The position numbers were made by a program, and so were the translations under genes. The notes beneath the pieces were generated by a model. The model did no database searches. It was not told the DNA's origin and worked only from the letters and a program-made list of their open reading frames with translations. From Nephrocerus scutellatus (Eukaryota; Arthropoda; Insecta; Diptera; Pipunculidae): a stretch of 64,000 bases of DNA. This document shows, piece after piece, positions 34,435-46,163 of this stretch (positions within the stretch are counted from its first letter, which is position 1; each line of letters starts with the position of its first letter). The stretch covers positions 85,936,419 to 86,000,418 of the forward strand of contig OX352761.1 in the NCBI GenBank assembly GCA_947095585.1, in the 5' to 3' direction.

Positions 34435-35082
34435 AAAAAACTCTAATATTTATAGAAAATTTGACATCAAAATTTTAAAAGCAATAAAATTAATAAAAAA
34501 AAAAACAATTTTTTTATTTGTTGAAGTTGAAGAAAAATTTTCAAAGAAAATTTATAAAAAAAAGTATTTTAGTAAATATTTCAGTACATTCAATTAAAAG
34601 GGGCGCGGTGTATCAAATTGATAAAATATCTACTACTGTTCACTACAAAGGTACATTTATCTCTAAAGCATCAAAATAATGTAGATCACATAAAAATATT
34701 AAGCTACTGAAATACTGAAAAAGGTACTTTTACCGTTTACAAATTATAGAGAAAAAAAACACTGTGTGTCAATTTGAACAGGCGCGCCTAACCGAAGGTT
34801 AAAACGAGTATTGTGCGTAGTAGTTTGCTTTGATCTGAAATAAATTGCAAACTCGCGTTGAATTAATTTTTTTTGTGATTTGTCAATGTAAATCCAGTTC
34901 TGAGCTATGTTTAAAGTTTCAAGTCTCTAGCTCAATGGGAAGTTATTCAATTACAAAATTCCACCACCATACCAGACATACCAGACATACACGAAAGGGA
35001 GCTAATAAAAACGTTTTAATAGTTTGTTAACTTGGTGGAAAGGCGCAAAGGTAGCTGTGGCGATGAAAAGGAATGAATGATT
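34435..35082. other. No gene recognised
   Basis: AT-rich with poly-A runs. Contains ACCATACCAGACATACCAGA, a short ACCAGACAT dinucleotide-like duplication. Nothing else seen. Confidence 0.5.
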
Positions 35083-35470
35083 AATGCAGCATTATCCAAC
35101 TAAAAGTTCGGCGTATCTCCACCCCCACCTTTAGGTGGGAGGGGCATCCAAAGTTTTCAGTTTTAAAAAAAAAAATGAATTTTTCCAAGTTCTTTGAAGG
35201 AGGTTTTGGGGTTAATTGGTACCAAATGATAGGTAATAAAAATACCTTTCACTTAAAAAAAAAACCCCATCCCCTCCCCCTTTAACAGAGTTAGAGTCCA
35301 AAAACTGACTTTATAAAAAATTAAAGAGGGGGCGTGTTCATAAGTGGGCGGAGTAAATATTGGTGTCAAATGAAAGGTAACAACTAACTCTACACAGCCG
35401 TACTATTTTTATGGGCGTGGCCAAAGTTTAACGGAAGCTAGGTTAATTTGAAATTGGTTTATAGCCAATT
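35083..35470 (+). repeat. Dispersed noncoding repeat, GGGCGTG family
   Basis: GGGGTTAATTGGTACCAAAT, ACAGAGTTAGAGTCC, GGGGGCGTGTTCATAAGTGG and CTACACAGCCGTACTATTTT follow in the order seen at 21655-22075. Confidence 0.75.
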
Positions 35471-35589
35471 TCATGTAATTAAGTGGCATTTAATGTAATT
35501 ATGCTTCTCACATACAAAAACAGGTGGTATAAAGCAAATATTTAGATTGGATATGGATTAATTTAATTTCATTCAATTTAACTTTTTGA

Positions 35590-35740
35590 TAATCAAACGC
35601 ATTTAGGGTGGTAATTCGCGCGCTAGATCTAAATATAAAATTGAGCGCACTGTATTTTTCAGTGAATGCATAATTTACAAAAACGCCTTTTAAAAGGAAA
35701 AACTCTCTAAATACAAATTAATTGATTAATTTTGATGTAC
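35590..35740. repeat. One minisatellite unit beside an ACGCATTTAGGGTGG motif
   Basis: AAACGCATTTAGGGTGGTAA is the inner end of the inverted-repeat element at 63316-63625. It is followed by ATTGAGCGCACTGTATTTTT ... ACGCCTTTTAAAAGGAAAAA, the same unit as the 15.8-16.2 kb minisatellite. Confidence 0.65.
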
Positions 35741-35744
35741 CTTC

Positions 35745-35960
35745 CGTTTAAATTAGACCACACCCATAACATGGCTGTGTAGACCTAATTTTCACCTTTC
35801 ATTTGGTACCTATACTTTTACGAACGCCCCTTTTGTAATTTTATGTTTGGATGCCCTTGCTACCTAAAGGGGGAATTTTCGGAAAACAAGATGGCGATTT
35901 CCAAAATCTGCTCAATTGGGGCTTTCATAGAAGCTGTATCCGAAAGCTCAAATCTCGAAA
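35745..35960 (-). repeat. Dispersed noncoding repeat, GGGCGTG family, inverted
   Basis: GACCACACCCATAACATGGC, GTGTAGACCTAATTTTCACC and AACAAGATGGCGATTTCCAA occur in reverse order relative to the copy at 35083, so the two face each other across the minisatellite unit. The following 35960-36850 has no recognised feature. Confidence 0.65.
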
Positions 35961-36851
35961 ACCGTATAATGGAGTTTAGCCAAAAGTTCTCTGTATTGTA
36001 GAATTTAGAACATACATACATTTTATTTACAATACAAAATTGTATAAAATTTATACTACGTTCGGTTTTAAATAAGATTAGTTTATTTACGAGTTCGGTT
36101 TGTCTGACATTTTATTTGTAAGAAACAACGCAACAGTCAAAAGATATAACAATTTTGTTCAATGAGGCTGTTCCGAACAGTTCAGAGCTGAAAAATATCA
36201 GGTTTCCTGTTCGATGAGGAAAGTTTCTGTCTGAAGCTGTTCTACGTTTTGTTCAATGACTCTGCTCTGAGCAGTTTTTCTGCACCTACTTCTGAGGTAA
36301 AACAGATTTGTGAGAAATTTCAAAATCAGCTGTGATTGCATATTTGATGCTTTCTACTCGGCGTCGCTGGAAGTTGTATCACTTGAAAAACTATTTTCAC
36401 TTTGCGAATCATTATCAATCACTTCTAATACCATTTTTTCAAGAAAATCGAGCTCCATTCTTTTTAAATTTTTATTTCACTATCGCTACCTCTGTCAAAA
36501 CTAAAATAAACTATCCTATCGAAAGGGAAGTCATTTTTGACATATGACTCTAATTTTCTGTTCTAACTTGATCTGACGTAATTCTCAAATTTGAGCTGTA
36601 CTGTTCTGCATTTTTTCTCATTGAACAAAATAAGATCTCTTCATGGAAACGCTGAGTTAGCATCGAATTGTTCTTAACCAAACTAATACACACACATGGA
36701 AACGTGGTATTACATGTCAACAACTATACTCAGTGTTGCATATTCAAAAATTATTTTAGAGTTCTTTCCAGCTAAAAATATTAAGATACATATGTACTTT
36801 ACAATTTTTTCATTAGTGTAGTTTTTCATTTAAACTAGTGGTGGGAACAAT

Positions 36852-37082
36852 TGCTGTATTGCTTTGGCTAATCCAGTTTGGCTTACAACAACAATCGCAT
36901 AAGCATAAAGCCTAAAATAAATCCAAAAAGTTTTTAGGATTTATAACTAAAGCCATTTTTTAGTTATAGCGCTCACCGTAAGGCGGTGTTTTGTTTAACA
37001 CAAACACATTAAAATGCATCGAAAATTTAAAGCAAAAAGCTGTTGCTTTGTAAAACCAAGCCGGCTTTGCCAAAGCAATACT
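36852..37082. mobile_element. ~230-bp MITE, TGCTGTATTGCTTTGGC ends
   Basis: The left end TGCTGTATTGCTTTGGC and right end GCCAAAGCAATA are inverted. The core includes TTATAGCGCTCACCGTAAGG. Reverse-complement copy at 44753-44988 and a diverged copy at 48340-48533. The right-hand 125 bp is repeated at 41461-41590 as part of the segmental duplication. Confidence 0.8.
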
Positions 37083-37195
37083 ATTTTGAGTGAATCGATT
37101 CACTTCAACTCACTTAATTCACTAAATCGATTCAAATGAGTCAACTCATATGTTTATATGTTTATACCGAAGCAACAAACAAGACAACTCTTTTT

Positions 37196-38080
37196 AAATT
37201 CTCTATATTAACTTCACTTGCCCGTGGGTCGTCGGTCGGTCGGTCGTCTGTCGTGGATTCTTGCGATCAATTTTTAACCCACTTCCCATGGCCCGATTTT
37301 CTTCAAATTTTGCACACATGCGTATTTCCGGAGACAACACTTTCTATTAAATTTTGAGGCCCCTCGGGCTGCGGGGTCGGGGGGCTCCCAAACAAAAATT
37401 TTAAAAAATTTACCCGATTTTCTTCAAATTTTACACACATGTGTATACCCAATAAACAATACTTTTTCGAAAATTTGGTAGTGATCGGGTTCCGGGTTCG
37501 GCCGCAAGGCCCTTATACATTTTTTAAATATCTATACTGGCATCAGATATTCGTCGCCCTTTATGGACTGTGTGCGGTGTGTGCTGCGCAGTCGGCTGCG
37601 CTGCATGGTTTTGGTGGTGGTGGAGAGAGAGAGAGAAATCTTACCGCACGCACAAATGAACCCAGCAAATGAAACGAGACATACATGTTTTATGCTTACT
37701 TCAACTTACATTTTTATTATATACTGAATTGTATTTTTATTGATGTCGTTTTTTTTGTTGTCGATATCAACTTACAGATAGAACAACAAGTTTTCACAAT
37801 ATTCTGTCATTTGGCGTTTTCATAAATTAGTTCAGAGCAGTCAAAGAGTTCTCAAGATAAATGTTCGTGTTTCTTATTTGCTCAGAGTATGAGCGTGCTC
37901 TAAGTGCTCAGAATAAAATGATCTGAGCTTTTTAAATTTTAACATCTGATGTCAAATGTTTGTTTCGATGATTTTCTTCTACAATAAAAAAAAATGGCCC
38001 AGGATCGAGGGGCTCCCATATCAATTTCTGCGATTAGAGAATTTAGATGAAAATTTTTAATTTTTATGGGTTGTTTTTTT
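37196..38080 (+). mobile_element. 885-bp element present only in copy A (TTCTCTATATTAACTTC terminus)
   Basis: Copy B reads ACAACTCTTTTTGTGTCTTA without interruption. Copy A reads ACAACTCTTTTT, then AAATTCTCTATATTAACTTC ... TTATGGGTTG, then TTTTTTTGTGTCTTA. So both ends are fixed by the empty site, with a T-run duplication. The 5' terminus is followed by GTCGGTCGGTCGGTCG and two ~115-bp subunits (CCCGATTTTCTTCAAATTTT ... ACACATG). No protein. Related pieces: 26735, 29165, 53045, 53740, 54476. Confidence 0.85.
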
Positions 38081-39447
38081 GTGTCTTAAATTATAAATTG
38101 CAAATACATAATATGTATATATATATGTTACTTGTGTTGTTGAATACAAGTATGTAGTTTTCACATACTGCTTGAGTGCTTGTATAAGGAATGTGTTTTA
38201 CCTACAGTTATAATAATAATATATTACATAACAGGCGAGGAAAGTGGAGTTTATCATGCGAGTTAGAAGCTTGAAGTACGAGGCGGTAGTCGAGTGCGGC
38301 AATGTAACGAGCACGATGAGCACTTTACTGCGAGTAATGTACGCTATTTTCACACGACCAAAACCGGTTTTTCTGCTAAACCCGTTATGCGCAATGCAAA
38401 ATTACTTTGGGAATGTGTGTTTGCAGTGACTGCAGTAAATAACAAAAGTATTTTATATGTTAACTCACTAGTGTGTGTAACGGCTACTTTAGAGGCTTTG
38501 TTATAGTGTATGAAACAGTCACTTTCGTCTATGGGCGTGTGTAAATTCAGTTTATAAAGGGCAAATACAATTCTGATTTTAAGAAAGGGTTTGATATTTG
38601 GATAAAAAAAAAATAATAAAAAATTATTACAAAATGCGCAGACGAATGTATGGGCGTGTTTTTTATGGCAGAAATAGGAGAAAACAGAGAAATTAACTAA
38701 CCCATAATCCGATCTGTCAGATTAAAAAAGTTATCAGTTGTGTTTTTTTAGTATCAGAGAAAAGTTTTATTTCTTGCATGAATGCTCCAAGGTAAACAAA
38801 ACTAACAAATAAGTACAGCTTTCAAAAAAATATCTGCATTTTTTCCAAAGTAAAAGATCATATCTGAAAATTATAAATTTATAATAAATTGTAAGATTGT
38901 AAAAAAATGCATATCAGAATTTTGACAGTTATACTATCTCTCCGATTACTCCGACATCAAATATATAACAAAGAGAATTAAAAAAAAACAAACATTTTAA
39001 GTTCACTATGCTAAAGGAATACATTACACAAATCAAACAACATGCGCATGCGCGCACTTGTGTACCCATTAACTCATTGGTCTTGCAATCAAAACGCTTT
39101 AAAAATCTTGTAATTGCAAAATTAATTTTGTTAATTCCTGATACTGAGACTTAAAAATGTGGGAAAATATGTGGAGGATTGAGGTTATTTTCAATGTGCG
39201 CATTAAATTAGTTATTAGTACGGCACCATGAAATAAGCAAAATTACAAAACAATTGACAGCTTTTGTAACTCGATGCTGGTACCCTACACAGACCAGAGA
39301 GAGACAATTAATGTATCAATATAAATGCCTCAATTGAATCGAATCGATTCACCGTTCAACACTGTGTTGGCTAATTGCTGCCCTGCTGAGACTGACTCGC
39401 ACATTCAAGTTGATGCACTCACTCACTCATAATTCATGAGTTACGCT

Positions 39448-39991
39448 CAAAACCTTCTCTATAGAAAGCCCAACTCTACGCATACTAATGATGTAAGCCA
39501 AGACCAAACGCATGTGTTTGTGGCAAAACCTTCTCTATAGAAAGCCCAACTGTTCCGATCGTACACAGATCCATGCTTAGATTGAGACCAAACGTATTTG
39601 TATTTAGTAATCAACTAAAGAGCAAAATCCATATAAAATATTTCTGTTTCCTACTACATCTCACGTTTCTCGCTCTTTGCGACTACTTATTTTTTGTACA
39701 CTGTATTCACATCCCACAAAAACACATGCGTTTGGTCTTGGTTTACAGCATTAGTATGCGTAGAGTTGGGCTTTCTATAGAGAAGGTTTTGGTTTGTGGG
39801 ATGTGAATACAGTGTACAAAAAATAAGTAGTCGCAAAGAGCGAGAAACGTAAGATGTGGTAGTGGGAAACAGAAAAATTTTATATGAATTTTGCTCTTTA
39901 GTTGATTACTAATCCAAATACGTTTGGTCTTAATCTAAGCATGTATCTGTGTACGATCGGAACAGTTGGGCTTTCTATAGAGAAGGTTCTG
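39448..39991. mobile_element. hAT-type MITE containing a second MITE
   Basis: Outer CAAAACCTTC...GGTTCTG element, flanked by perfect 8-bp GTTACGCT at 39440-39447 and 39992-39999. It is interrupted by the inner element at 39524-39791. Confidence 0.93.
39524..39791. mobile_element. hAT-type MITE nested in its own family
   Basis: 268 bp with the same terminal repeats, flanked by perfect 8-bp GTTTGTGG at 39516-39523 and 39792-39799, target sequence that belongs to the outer MITE. Confidence 0.95.
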
Positions 39992-40134
39992 GTTACGCTA
40001 CTTCGCTGTACGCAAAACCATCTCTATAGAAAGATTCATCGTTCAACACTGTGTTGGCTAATTGCTGCCCTGCTGAGACTGACTCGCACATTCAAGTTGA
40101 TGCACTCACTCACTCATAATTCATGAGTTACGCT

Positions 40135-40956
40135 CAAAACCTTCTCTATAGAAAGCCCAACTCTACGCATACTAATGATGTAAGCCAAGACCAAACGCAT
40201 GTGTTTGTGGCAAAACCTTCTCTATAGAAAGCCCAACTGTTCCGATCGTACACAGATCCATGCTTAGATTGAGACCAAACGTATTTGTATTTAGTAATCA
40301 ACTAAAGAGCAAAATCCATATAAAATATTTCTGTTTCCTACTACATCTTACGTTTCTCGCTCTTTGCGACTACTTATTTTTTGTACACTGTATTCACATC
40401 CCACAAACACATATGCGTTTGGTCTTGGTTTACAGCATTAGTATGCGTAGAGTTGGGCTTTCTATAGAGAAGGTTTTGGTTTGTGGGATGTGAATACAGT
40501 GTACAAAAAATAAGTAGTCGCAAAGAGCGAGAAACGTAAGATGTGGTAGTGGGAAACAGAAAAATTTTGTATGGATTTTGCTCTTTAGTTGATTACTAAT
40601 CCAAATACGTTTGGTCTTAATCTAAGCATGGATCTGTGTACGACAAAACCTTCTCTACAGAAAGCCCAACTCTACGCATACTAATGCTGTAAACCAAGAC
40701 CAAACGCATGTGTGTTTGTGGGATGTGAATATAGTGTACAAAAAATAAGTAGTCGCAAAGAGCGAGAAACGTAAGATGTGGTAGTGGGAAAGAGAAAAAT
40801 TTTATATGAATTTTGCTCTTTAGTTGATTTCTAATACAAATACGTTTGGTCTCAATCTAAGCATGTATCTGTGTACGATCGGAACAGTTGGGCTTTCTAT
40901 AGAGAAGGTTTTGGTGTACGATCGGAACAGTTGGGCTTTCTATAGAGAAGGTTCTG
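40135..40956. mobile_element. hAT-type MITE with two nested copies (duplicated block)
   Basis: Second version of the outer MITE, again with GTTACGCT on both sides (40127-40134, 40957-40964). It contains inner copies at 40211-40478 (GTTTGTGG both sides) and 40644-40913 (GTGTACGA both sides, 40636-40643 and 40914-40921). The last is absent from the first block and from copy B, so it is the youngest insertion. Confidence 0.93.
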
Positions 40957-40977
40957 GTTACGCTACTTCGCTGTACG

Positions 40978-41146
40978 CAAAACCTTCTCTATAGAAAGCC
41001 CAACTCAACATCTTAGGTTTCTCGCTCTTTGCGACTACTTACTTTTTGTACACTGTATTCACATTCCAAAACACAGACGCGTTTTGGATTGGTTTACAGC
41101 ATTAGTATGCATTGAGTTGGGCTTTCTATGGAGAAGGTTTTGTTTG
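40978..41146. mobile_element. Shorter variant of the hAT-type MITE
   Basis: 169 bp, ends CAAAACCTTC...GGTTTTGTTTG, flanked by GCTGTACG at 40970-40977 and 41147-41154. The internal part is shortened and diverged. It is immediately adjacent to the previous element. Confidence 0.85.
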
Positions 41147-43063
41147 GCTGTACGCCTCAATTGAATCAAGTCGATTCACCTTTACTGAATCAATTTACTT
41201 GCTTCAGTGTGCCTGTGCTGATTCTTTTGAATCGAGTCAGTCATGACTTACACACCACTAATTTAAACTAATAACAGGAAAATGGGTCAATGATAACAAC
41301 AAAAACAAAGATATTCTATCGCTTTCTCTATGTTTACCAAAACAACTACAAAAATATCAATTAAGTTATCGATACGATCCACTGGCATCCAACGCACTAG
41401 CTCATAGCCATCTCCTTTTTTTCCTTCTTTTCATTAACGACCACGTTGTGTCAAGAATATAGCCATTTTTTAGTTATAGCGCTCACCGTAAGGCGGTGTT
41501 TTGTTTAACACAAACACATTAAAATGCATCGAAAATTTAAAGCAAAAAGCTGTTGCTTTGTAAAACCAAGCCGGCTTTGCCAAAGCAATACTATTTTGAG
41601 TGAATCGATTCACTTCAACTCACTTAATTCACTAAATCGATTCAAATGAGTCAACTCATATGTTTATACCGTAGCAACAAACAAGACAACTCTTTTTGTG
41701 TCTTAAATTATAAATTGCAAATACATAATATGTATATATATATGTTACTTGTGTTGTTGAATACAAGTATGTAGTTTTCACATACTGCTTGAGTGCTTGT
41801 ATAAGGAATGTGTTTTACCTACAGTTATAATAATAATATATTACATAACAGGCGAGGAAAGTGGAGTTTATCATGCGAGTTAGAAGCTTGAAGTACGAGG
41901 CGGTAGTCGAGTGCGGCAATGTAACGAGCACGATGAGCACTTTACTGCGAGTAATGTACGCTATTTTCACACGACCAAAACCGGTTTTTCTGCTAAACCC
42001 GTTATGCGCAATGCAAAATTACTTTGGGAATGTGTGTTTGCAGTGACTGCAGTAAATAACAAAAGTATTTTATATGTTAACTCACTAGTGTGTGTAACGG
42101 CTACTTTAGAGGCTTTGTTATAGTGTATGAAACAGTCACTTTCGTCTATGGGCGTGTGTAAATTCAGTTTATAAAGGGCAAATACAATTCTGATTTTAAG
42201 AAAGGGTTTGATATTTGGATAAAAAAAAAATAATAAAAAATTATTACAAAATGCGCAGACGAATGTATGGGCGTGTTTTTTATGGCAGAAATAGGAGAAA
42301 ACAGAGAAATTAACTAACCCATAATCCGATCTGTCAGATTAAAAAAGTTATCAGTTGTGTTTTTTTAGTATCAGAGAAAAGTTTTATTTCTTGCATGAAT
42401 GCTCCAAGGTAAACAAAACTAACAAATAAGTACAGCTTTCAAAAAAATATCTGCATTTTTTCCAAAGTAAAAGATCATATCTGAAAATTATAAATTTATA
42501 ATAAATTGTTAGATTGTAAAAAAATGCATATCAGAATTTTGACAGTTATACTATCTCTCCGATTACTCCGACATCAAATATATAACAAAGAGAATTAAAA
42601 AAAACAAACATTTTAAGTTCACTATGCTAAAGGAATACATTACACAAATCAAACAACATGCGCATGCGCGCACTTGTGTACCCATTAACTCATTGGTCTT
42701 GCAATCAAAACGCTTTAAAAATCTTGTAATTGCAAAATTAATTTTGTTAATTCCTGATACTGAGACTTAAAAATGTGGGAAAATATGTGGAGGATTGAGG
42801 TTATTTTCAATGTGCGCATTAAATTAGTTATTAGTACGGCACCATGAAATAAGCAAAATTACAAAACAATTGACAGCTTTTGTAACTCGATGCTGGTACC
42901 CTACACAGACCAGAGAGAGACAATTAATGTATCAATATAAATGCCTCAATTGAATCGAATCGATTCATCGTTCAACACTGTGTTGGCTAATTGCTGCCCT
43001 GCTGAGACTGACTCGCACATTCAAGTTGATGCACTCACTCACTCATAATTCATGAGTTACGCT

Positions 43064-43607
43064 CAAAACCTTCTCTATAGAAAGCCCAACTATACGCATA
43101 CTAATGATGTAAGCCAAGACCAAACGCATGTGTTTGTGGCAAAACCTTCTCTATAGAAAGCCCAACTGTTCCGATCGTACACAGATCCATGCTTAGATTG
43201 AGACCAAACGTATTTGTATTTAGTAATCAACTAAAGAGCAAAATCCATATAAAATATTTCTGTTTCCTACTACATCTTACGTTTCTCGCTCTTTGCGACT
43301 ACTTATTTTTTGTACACTGTATTCACATCCCACAAACACATATGCGTTTGGTCTTGGTTTACAGCATTAGCATGCGTAGAGTTGGGCTTTCTATAGAGAA
43401 GGTTTTGGTTTGTGGGATGTGAATACAGTGTACAAAAAATAAGTAGTCGCAAAGAGCGAGAAACGTAAGATGTGGTAGTGGGAAACAGAAAAATTTTATA
43501 TGGATTTTGCTCTTTAGTTGATTACTAATCCAAATACGTTTGGTCTTAATCTAAGCATGTATCTGTGTACGATCGGAACAGTTGGGCTTTCTATAGAGAA
43601 GGTTCTG
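43064..43607. mobile_element. Nested MITE pair in copy B
   Basis: Outer element 43064-43607 and inner 43140-43407, with the same GTTACGCT and GTTTGTGG duplications as in copy A, so both insertions predate the segmental duplication. Confidence 0.93.
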
Positions 43608-43628
43608 GTTACGCTACTTCGCTGTACG

Positions 43629-43797
43629 CAAAACCTTCTCTATAGAAAGCCCAACTCAACATCTTAGGTTTCTCGCTCTTTGCGACTACTTACTTTTTGT
43701 ACACTTTATTCACATTCCAAAACACAGACGCGTTTTGGATTGGTTTACAGCATTAGTATGCATTGAGTTGGGCTTTCTATGGAGAAGGTTTTGTTTG
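43629..43797. mobile_element. Shorter MITE variant in copy B
   Basis: Counterpart of 40978-41146, with GCTGTACG on both sides. Confidence 0.85.
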
Positions 43798-44176
43798 GCT
43801 GTACGCCTCAATTGAATCAAGTCGATTCACCTTTACTGAATCAATTTACTTGCTTCAGTGTGCCTGTGCTGATTCTTTTGAATCGAGTCAGTCATGACTT
43901 ACACACCACTAATTTAAACTAATAACAGGAAAATGGGTCAATGATAACAACAAAAACAAAGATATTCTATCGCTTTCTCTATGTTTACCAAAACAACTAC
44001 AAAAATATCAATTAAGTTATCGATACGATCCACTGGCATCCAACGCACTAGCTCATAGCCATCTCCTTTTTTTCCTTCTTTTCATTAACGACCACGTTGT
44101 GTCAAGAATATAGCCGAGCATTATAAGGATGCGAACACCTTTACGCGTGCGCAAATTATGAAAAAAATGTGTGAAC

Positions 44177-45219
44177 TAGAGCTGTAAAAGTAACCTTAAA
44201 ATGAGTACCTGTATGTATACGTTACTTTTGGTATGAATACTCGTTACGAAAATATCGTTACTAGTTACTTTCGTTACTTTCATGTAAATTGGTATTTCCG
44301 TTAAAAACGTATGTTTTTCAGATGCACAAGAAAAATGATACTTTCTTGTTTAAAATTTTACACAAACACAAAGGTAGTTTGTGTTAATTTGAATGTGATT
44401 GAGCTGATATTACTTTTCTCAAAATTAATAAAAGTTTATCAAAAAAAAATCTAAAATGTTTGTACGGTACAGTGAGCGGAAAATATATAAGGAAAAAAAT
44501 TAGTTTTTTTAATTTGATATTTTTTATTAAATATTGAGATATTGAAGTTTAAATAGAAGATTTCAAATAAGTGGTATTGGAAAATATTTTTTAAAAATTT
44601 ATTATTTCATCATCTTTTTTAATAGCATAACAAGATAACAAAACAAAATCTCTTATTAGAGTCAAAACAATAACAAGAAAGAACATGCATAAAAAGACTC
44701 ATCCTACAATAGATACAAAAGATGAAAAGAGATACTACAATAAAAACACACATGCTGCGTTGCTTTGGCGAAGCAGGCTTAGCTTTACAAAGCAACAGCT
44801 TTTGGTTTTAAATTTTCGATGCATTTTAATTGTTATGTGTGTTAAACAAAACACCGCCTTACGGTGAGCGCTAATAACTAAAAAATGGCTTTAGTTATAA
44901 ATTCTAAAAACTTTTTGGATTTATTTTCGGCTTTATGATTATGCGATTGTGTTGTAAGCCAAGCTGGATTAGCCAAAGCAATACAGCAACACTCACTCAC
45001 ACTACTCAACTATGACACAGTTCACAGAAAAACGAGACACATCACAATATACGGATGATTATTACATACCATTATAGAAAGTAGTATGGAATAGCTACCT
45101 GCGAAAAAAGTAACGAAATCAAACTATTAACATTTATTTTGGAGTAACGTATCGTTACTTGGTACAAACTAAAATACCCGTTACTAAGTAACGAATACAT
45201 ACGGTTTGCTACAGCTCTA
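44177..45219. mobile_element. hAT-type non-autonomous element, TAGAGCTGTA ends
   Basis: TIRs TAGAGCTGTA...TACAGCTCTA with a perfect 8-bp duplication GTGTGAAC at 44169-44176 and 45220-45227. Subterminal regions carry many GTTACTTT/AGTAACG motifs, which look like transposase-binding repeats of hAT elements. No transposase frame. 1,043 bp including a nested MITE. Confidence 0.93.
44753..44988. mobile_element. MITE (TGCTGCGTTGCTTTGGC ends) nested in the hAT element
   Basis: Reverse-complement copy of the family at 36852-37082, including CGCCTTACGGTGAGCGC. No clear target duplication. Confidence 0.85.
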
Positions 45220-45410
45220 GTGTGAACTGGAGCTTCCTTGGTGTTACGATCAATCGAAAAAATAACGCACGTTTTACACAAAATTTTAATTCGATAAACA
45301 TTCTTGTCATTCAAAAATCATGTTTCACCTATTTATATAAAACTTTTATTATTATTTTTTTTTATATAGAAATTAAAATGAATTAGGTTTTAGAATTTAT
45401 GGCCCTTTTC

Positions 45411-45529
45411 TAATCAGATACTTATTTGTGGAGACTTACTAATTTGAATAAGTATGCTGGCGAGGTGAATTATTAATGTCGTCTAATAAGTAAGTCTCTA
45501 CAAATAAGTGTCTAATTGGAAAAGGCCCT
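45411..45529. mobile_element. 119-bp hairpin MITE
   Basis: GGCCCTTTTCTAATCAGATA ... GGAGACTTACT on the left and AGTAAGTCTCTACAAATAAG ... GGAAAAGGCCC on the right are inverted. Most of the element is the two arms. Unique in the window. Confidence 0.8.
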
Positions 45530-45876
45530 ATCTTCCCTTTTATTATTATCCAATAACTTCGCAAAAATTCAATTTTCACAATTAAATGTAGATGCCGCGG
45601 AAATCGCAAAAGTATTTTACCGACATATTTACCGTCAAAATACCGAAACCATTATGCTGTCGGTGGTTGTAATAAACATATTCCAAGAAACATGTTAAGC
45701 GTCGTATCTTCATTCCAAAATTCTTCGGAAATTGTTTTATATTGTATTAATACTAGTTTTTTTTAAATCCGTTTTTATCACTTTCACTTGCGGAAAATAT
45801 TTATTCACAAATTGCTTATCGAATTGCTTTTTACACCAAACAAACGTTTAATTCGATAAAGTTTTTAACAAAAATA

Positions 45877-46163
45877 ATATTTGGCGCGAGAGACCGTTGT
45901 GGTCCAAGGCCCATCTTTTTGCGACTATTTGTGTTGTGCATGTATATTTTTGGACACAAATTGAAGGGACCTACAATTTAATGCCGTATCCAAACGGCGA
46001 ATTGAGAAGGTTTCCGTGACAAGTTATTATTCTCGGATGTTTGTCAGACAGAGGTGGGACACCATGAAAAATACTTTTGGTATTACTGGGATTCGAACCC
46101 CTAACCTCCCGCTCAGAAGCGGTTTATTGGTGGGCGCCGTTTATAAGTGTATGATCCACGGCG
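45877..46163 (-). mobile_element. tRNA-derived SINE, copy with canonical B box
   Basis: Minus-strand box B GGTTCGAATCC at 46089-46099 and the tail CTTGGACCACAACGGTCTCT then CGCGCCAAATATTATT. The head is disturbed by an inverted duplication (46123-46175). Confidence 0.85.

Larger units (their letters stand above)
36955..41460. repeat. Segmental tandem duplication, copy A
   Basis: It starts at AGCCATTTTTTAGTTATAGC and ends at GTGTCAAGAATAT. It is nearly identical to copy B except for the 885-bp insertion at 37196 and an extra ~0.97 kb block of MITEs at about 40014-40977. The stretch 38081-39350, with no known TE and no convincing gene, aligns to 41697-42965 with only single-base changes such as T/A near 38895. 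Confidence 0.95.
41461..44112. repeat. Segmental tandem duplication, copy B
   Basis: It begins at AGCCATTTTTTAG directly after GTCAAGAATAT of copy A and ends at the next GTCAAGAATAT, followed by AGCCGAGC. The shared AGCC at the left limit, the junction and the right limit is a 4-bp microhomology at the breakpoint. Confidence 0.95.

Noticed and set aside
36310..36547. Overlapping 64- and 71-residue frames
   Set aside because: No family resemblance, two frames compete, and the composition fits chance.
38244..38506. Two overlapping ~60-70-residue frames, repeated at 41861-42123
   Set aside because: Identity between copies comes from the segmental duplication; no domain, no start context, and they overlap each other in different frames.
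39573..39806. 77-residue frame repeated at 40260 and 43189
   Set aside because: Lies entirely in the noncoding hAT-type MITE.
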